Shown piece after piece: positions 5,998-7,113 of a DNA stretch of 7,113 nt. Under the pieces are notes generated by a model that saw only the letters and a program-made list of their open reading frames with translations, was not told the origin of the DNA and did not search any database. The first letter of the stretch is position 1, and the number at the start of each line of letters is the position of its first letter. This DNA comes from Hyphomicrobiales bacterium (GTDB lineage Bacteria; Pseudomonadota; Alphaproteobacteria; Rhizobiales; Aestuariivirgaceae): NCBI GenBank assembly GCA_027051995.1, contig JALUFY010000440.1, forward strand, positions 1 to 7,113, read 5' to 3'. The translations under genes and the position numbers were made by a program.

Positions 5998-6848
5998 AAC
6001 AATACGGTCTCCGCCGTGACGCTCCGCACATTTTGCGCCATCAGATGAAAATAGTCCTCATTGATCTCGATTCCGATAACGCGCCTGTTTCTCGACAACG
6101 CCACTTCCAGCGTCGTGCCGCTGCCGGCGAAGGGATCAAGCACGAGATCACCCTCATCCGTAAACAGCCGGACGAACCAATCGGGAAGATCGCGCGGAAA
6201 AGCGGCGCTATGCCCCTTGTTTGCGCATTCGGTGGCGAGATGCAGCACATTGGTCGGATATGCCTTGTCGCGCTCCAGCCAGTTGGCGATATTTTTCCCG
6301 AAGCCACTGCCGACTGATGAATCCATGCGCCTGCGGTCATTGTCGCTCAATTTGCGCAACCGGGACTTGGCCCAGTCCCCCATGGGCACCATGACCTCTT
6401 CCTGATTCATTTTGAATTTTTTCTGCTTGTTGAATTGCAGGATTCGCTCCCAGGCATCACGGAAACGATTGGGCCATTTGCCCGGGTAACAGTTCTTCTT
6501 GTGCCAGATGAACTCTTCCGTCCAGCGCCATCCCTGACGGCGCATCTCCAATATCAGCTCCAGCACATAGGTGCTGCGCTCGCCATTGACTACCTTTTCC
6601 TTGATGTTGAGACAAAATGTTCCCGTAGGCTTCAATACGCGAAATAATTGCTCCGTTATGGGCAAAAACCATTCAACGTATTCATCCGGATGGATACCGC
6701 CATAGGTGCTTTTGCGCTGATCCGCATATGGCGGCGAGGTGAATACAAGATCCACGCTGTCATCATCCATGCTTCTGAGAATATGAAGGCAATCATCCAG
6801 ATACAGTTGCGCATCCCCCGCGATTACATAGCCCGGCTGCCCGCTCAT
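5994..6848 (-). CDS. Beta-class DNA methyltransferase of a type II RM system
   Basis: A 284-residue SAM-dependent DNA methyltransferase that should protect the site cut by the adjoining nuclease. The order is beta class: catalytic motif IV TSPPYA at 37-42 near the N-terminus, a middle region with EEFIWHKKNCYPGKWPNRFRDAWERILQF (111-139), then SAM-binding motif I LDPFAGSGTT at 237-246 and the acidic E261 in GIEIN at the C-terminus. SPPY rather than D/NPPY favours N4-methylcytosine, although some SPPY enzymes methylate adenine. The start at 6848 is backed by GGGAG (6856-6860) 7 bases upstream; an ATG at 6852 is in another frame. It is the first gene of the minus-strand operon, and its TGA overlaps the nuclease ATG, so methylase is made first. 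No controller (C) gene is seen. GC is near 50% by hand count, well below the flanking genes, implying horizontal gain. Confidence 0.93.
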   Translation of the reverse strand: MSGQPGYVIAGDAQLYLDDCLHILRSMDDDSVDLVFTSPPYADQRKSTYGGIHPDEYVEWFLPITEQLFRVLKPTGTFCLNIKEKVVNGERSTYVLELILEMRRQGWRWTEEFIWHKKNCYPGKWPNRFRDAWERILQFNKQKKFKMNQEEVMVPMGDWAKSRLRKLSDNDRRRMDSSVGSGFGKNIANWLERDKAYPTNVLHLATECANKGHSAAFPRDLPDWFVRLFTDEGDLVLDPFAGSGTTLEVALSRNRRVIGIEINEDYFHLMAQNVRSVTAETVLL

Positions 6849-6855
6849 TCATTGT

Positions 6856-6860
6856 CTCCC
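6856..6860 (-). promoter_or_regulatory. Ribosome binding site of the DNA methyltransferase
   Basis: GGGAG on the minus strand, 7 bases before the ATG at 6848. It selects this ATG over the out-of-frame ATG at 6852, which is only 3 bases away. Confidence 0.6.
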
Positions 6861-6932
6861 ATGTGTTTCCTGCCGCCGCATCATGGCGTTCCCGGCCTCT
6901 CCCCCAGCACCGGCCGCACACTTGCATCATCG

Positions 6933-6980
6933 CATGTTTGCAATCAAGGCATGCTCCCCGGCATTTTGCCTTTGCAAATG
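6933..6980. repeat. Imperfect inverted repeat in the RM/uvrA divergent region
   Basis: The left arm (6933-6954, CATGTTTGCAATCAAGGC then ATGC) is an imperfect reverse complement of the right arm (6961-6980, which reads CATTTGCAAAGGCAAAATGC on the minus strand), around CTCCCCG-like spacer bases. It sits upstream of both divergent genes and overlaps the putative uvrA -35. It could be an operator or cruciform, or chance in a mixed-composition region. Confidence 0.35.
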
Positions 6981-7000
6981 TTCACTTTTTGATCTAGCAC
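6972..7000 (+). promoter_or_regulatory. Possible uvrA promoter
   Basis: TTGCAA (6972-6977) and a poor -10, TAGCAC (6995-7000), are 17 bases apart. The start site would fall at about 7006-7007, on the uvrA ATG, and no Shine-Dalgarno precedes that ATG, consistent with a leaderless message. The LexA-like box lies between the two hexamers, where a repressor would block polymerase. Confidence 0.4.
6980..6994 (+). promoter_or_regulatory. LexA-like SOS box upstream of uvrA
   Basis: GTTC (6980-6983), seven bases, GATC (6991-6994). The alphaproteobacterial LexA operator is the direct repeat GTTC-N7-GTTC; this differs at one base, and I recall a GATC second half-site described for Rhodobacter. The site begins 27 bases before the start codon of uvrA, a classic SOS gene. 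Confidence 0.65.
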
Positions 7001-7006
7001 ATCCGC

Positions 7007-7113
7007 ATGTCCGATCCAAGAAAAACCATCAGCGTGCGCGGCGCGCGCGAGCACAATCTGAAAAACGTCTCCGTGGAGCTGCCGCGCGACAGGCCGGTGA
7101 AGACGATCAGCCT
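7007..7113 (+). CDS. uvrA: UvrA, excinuclease ABC subunit A (3' end cut by window)
   Basis: Only the first 35 codons plus two bases are present. After MSDPRKT the translation reads ISVRGAREHNLKNVSVELPRD, the near-invariant opening of UvrA just before its first Walker A loop. UvrA is the damage-sensing ABC-type ATPase of nucleotide excision repair, working as a dimer with UvrB in the cytosol. The ATG at 7007 is chosen because it gives the family's normal short lead before ISVRGAREHNL. No ribosome binding site precedes it, so a leaderless message is possible. It is divergent from the RM operon and has a LexA-like box just upstream. The last codons read RPVKTISL where relatives have about RLVVITGL; that is either unusual or an edge error. 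Identity rests on the short but highly distinctive N-terminus. Confidence 0.88.
   Translation, partial: MSDPRKTISVRGAREHNLKNVSVELPRDRPVKTIS

Noticed and set aside
5160..6955. Short shared words (GGCATGC, GTTTGCA/TGCAAAC) near both edges of the RM region as possible attachment or target duplications
   Set aside because: They are only 7 bases long, one pair is inverted, and such matches are expected by chance over this length.
1..7113. CRISPR array, tRNA, rRNA or insertion sequence
   Set aside because: I saw no regularly spaced repeats, no cloverleaf-like segment with a T-loop motif, no rRNA-like stretch and no transposase reading frame.

Overview
The window looks like chromosomal DNA of a GC-rich alphaproteobacterium. 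The basis is the strong G/C third-position bias in most genes (hand-counted 60-base lines give about 68-72% GC), the htrA-then-rarA gene order common in that class, a LexA-type direct repeat of the alphaproteobacterial kind upstream of uvrA, and a CTCCCCC/GGGGGAG palindrome typical of dispersed intergenic elements in these genomes. The order or genus cannot be fixed from the sequence alone.

Left part, plus strand (1-2336): the 3' part of a class I SAM-dependent methyltransferase gene, a small secreted LprI-type cysteine protein with its own apparent promoter and ribosome binding site, and a six-helix YihY/BrkB-family inner-membrane protein. A short convergent intergenic region (2337-2454) with a perfect palindrome separates these from the minus-strand block.

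Middle and right part, minus strand (6848 down to 2455): four genes lie head to tail with almost no gaps: a beta-class DNA methyltransferase, a PD-(D/E)xK restriction endonuclease resembling the PmeII family, an HtrA/DegP periplasmic serine protease and the AAA+ replication-maintenance ATPase RarA. The first two form a type II restriction-modification (RM) pair joined by an ATGA stop/start overlap. They sit in DNA of clearly lower GC (about 50-58% by hand count), so they look acquired. The low-GC stretch (about 42%) continues through the signal-peptide codons of htrA, so the compositional boundary lies inside a housekeeping gene, and htrA and rarA probably depend at least partly on transcription entering from the RM operon.

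Right edge, plus strand (7007-7113): the first 35 codons of uvrA, divergent from the RM operon, with a GTTC-N7-GATC LexA-like box between putative -35 and -10 elements. The 158-bp divergent region must therefore serve both an SOS repair gene and the RM cassette.

The most unusual feature is the placement of the RM pair: it is wedged between the SOS-controlled uvrA and the htrA-rarA operon, and is physically fused to the start of htrA. All the protein families seen are known ones; I do not see a wholly undescribed system.
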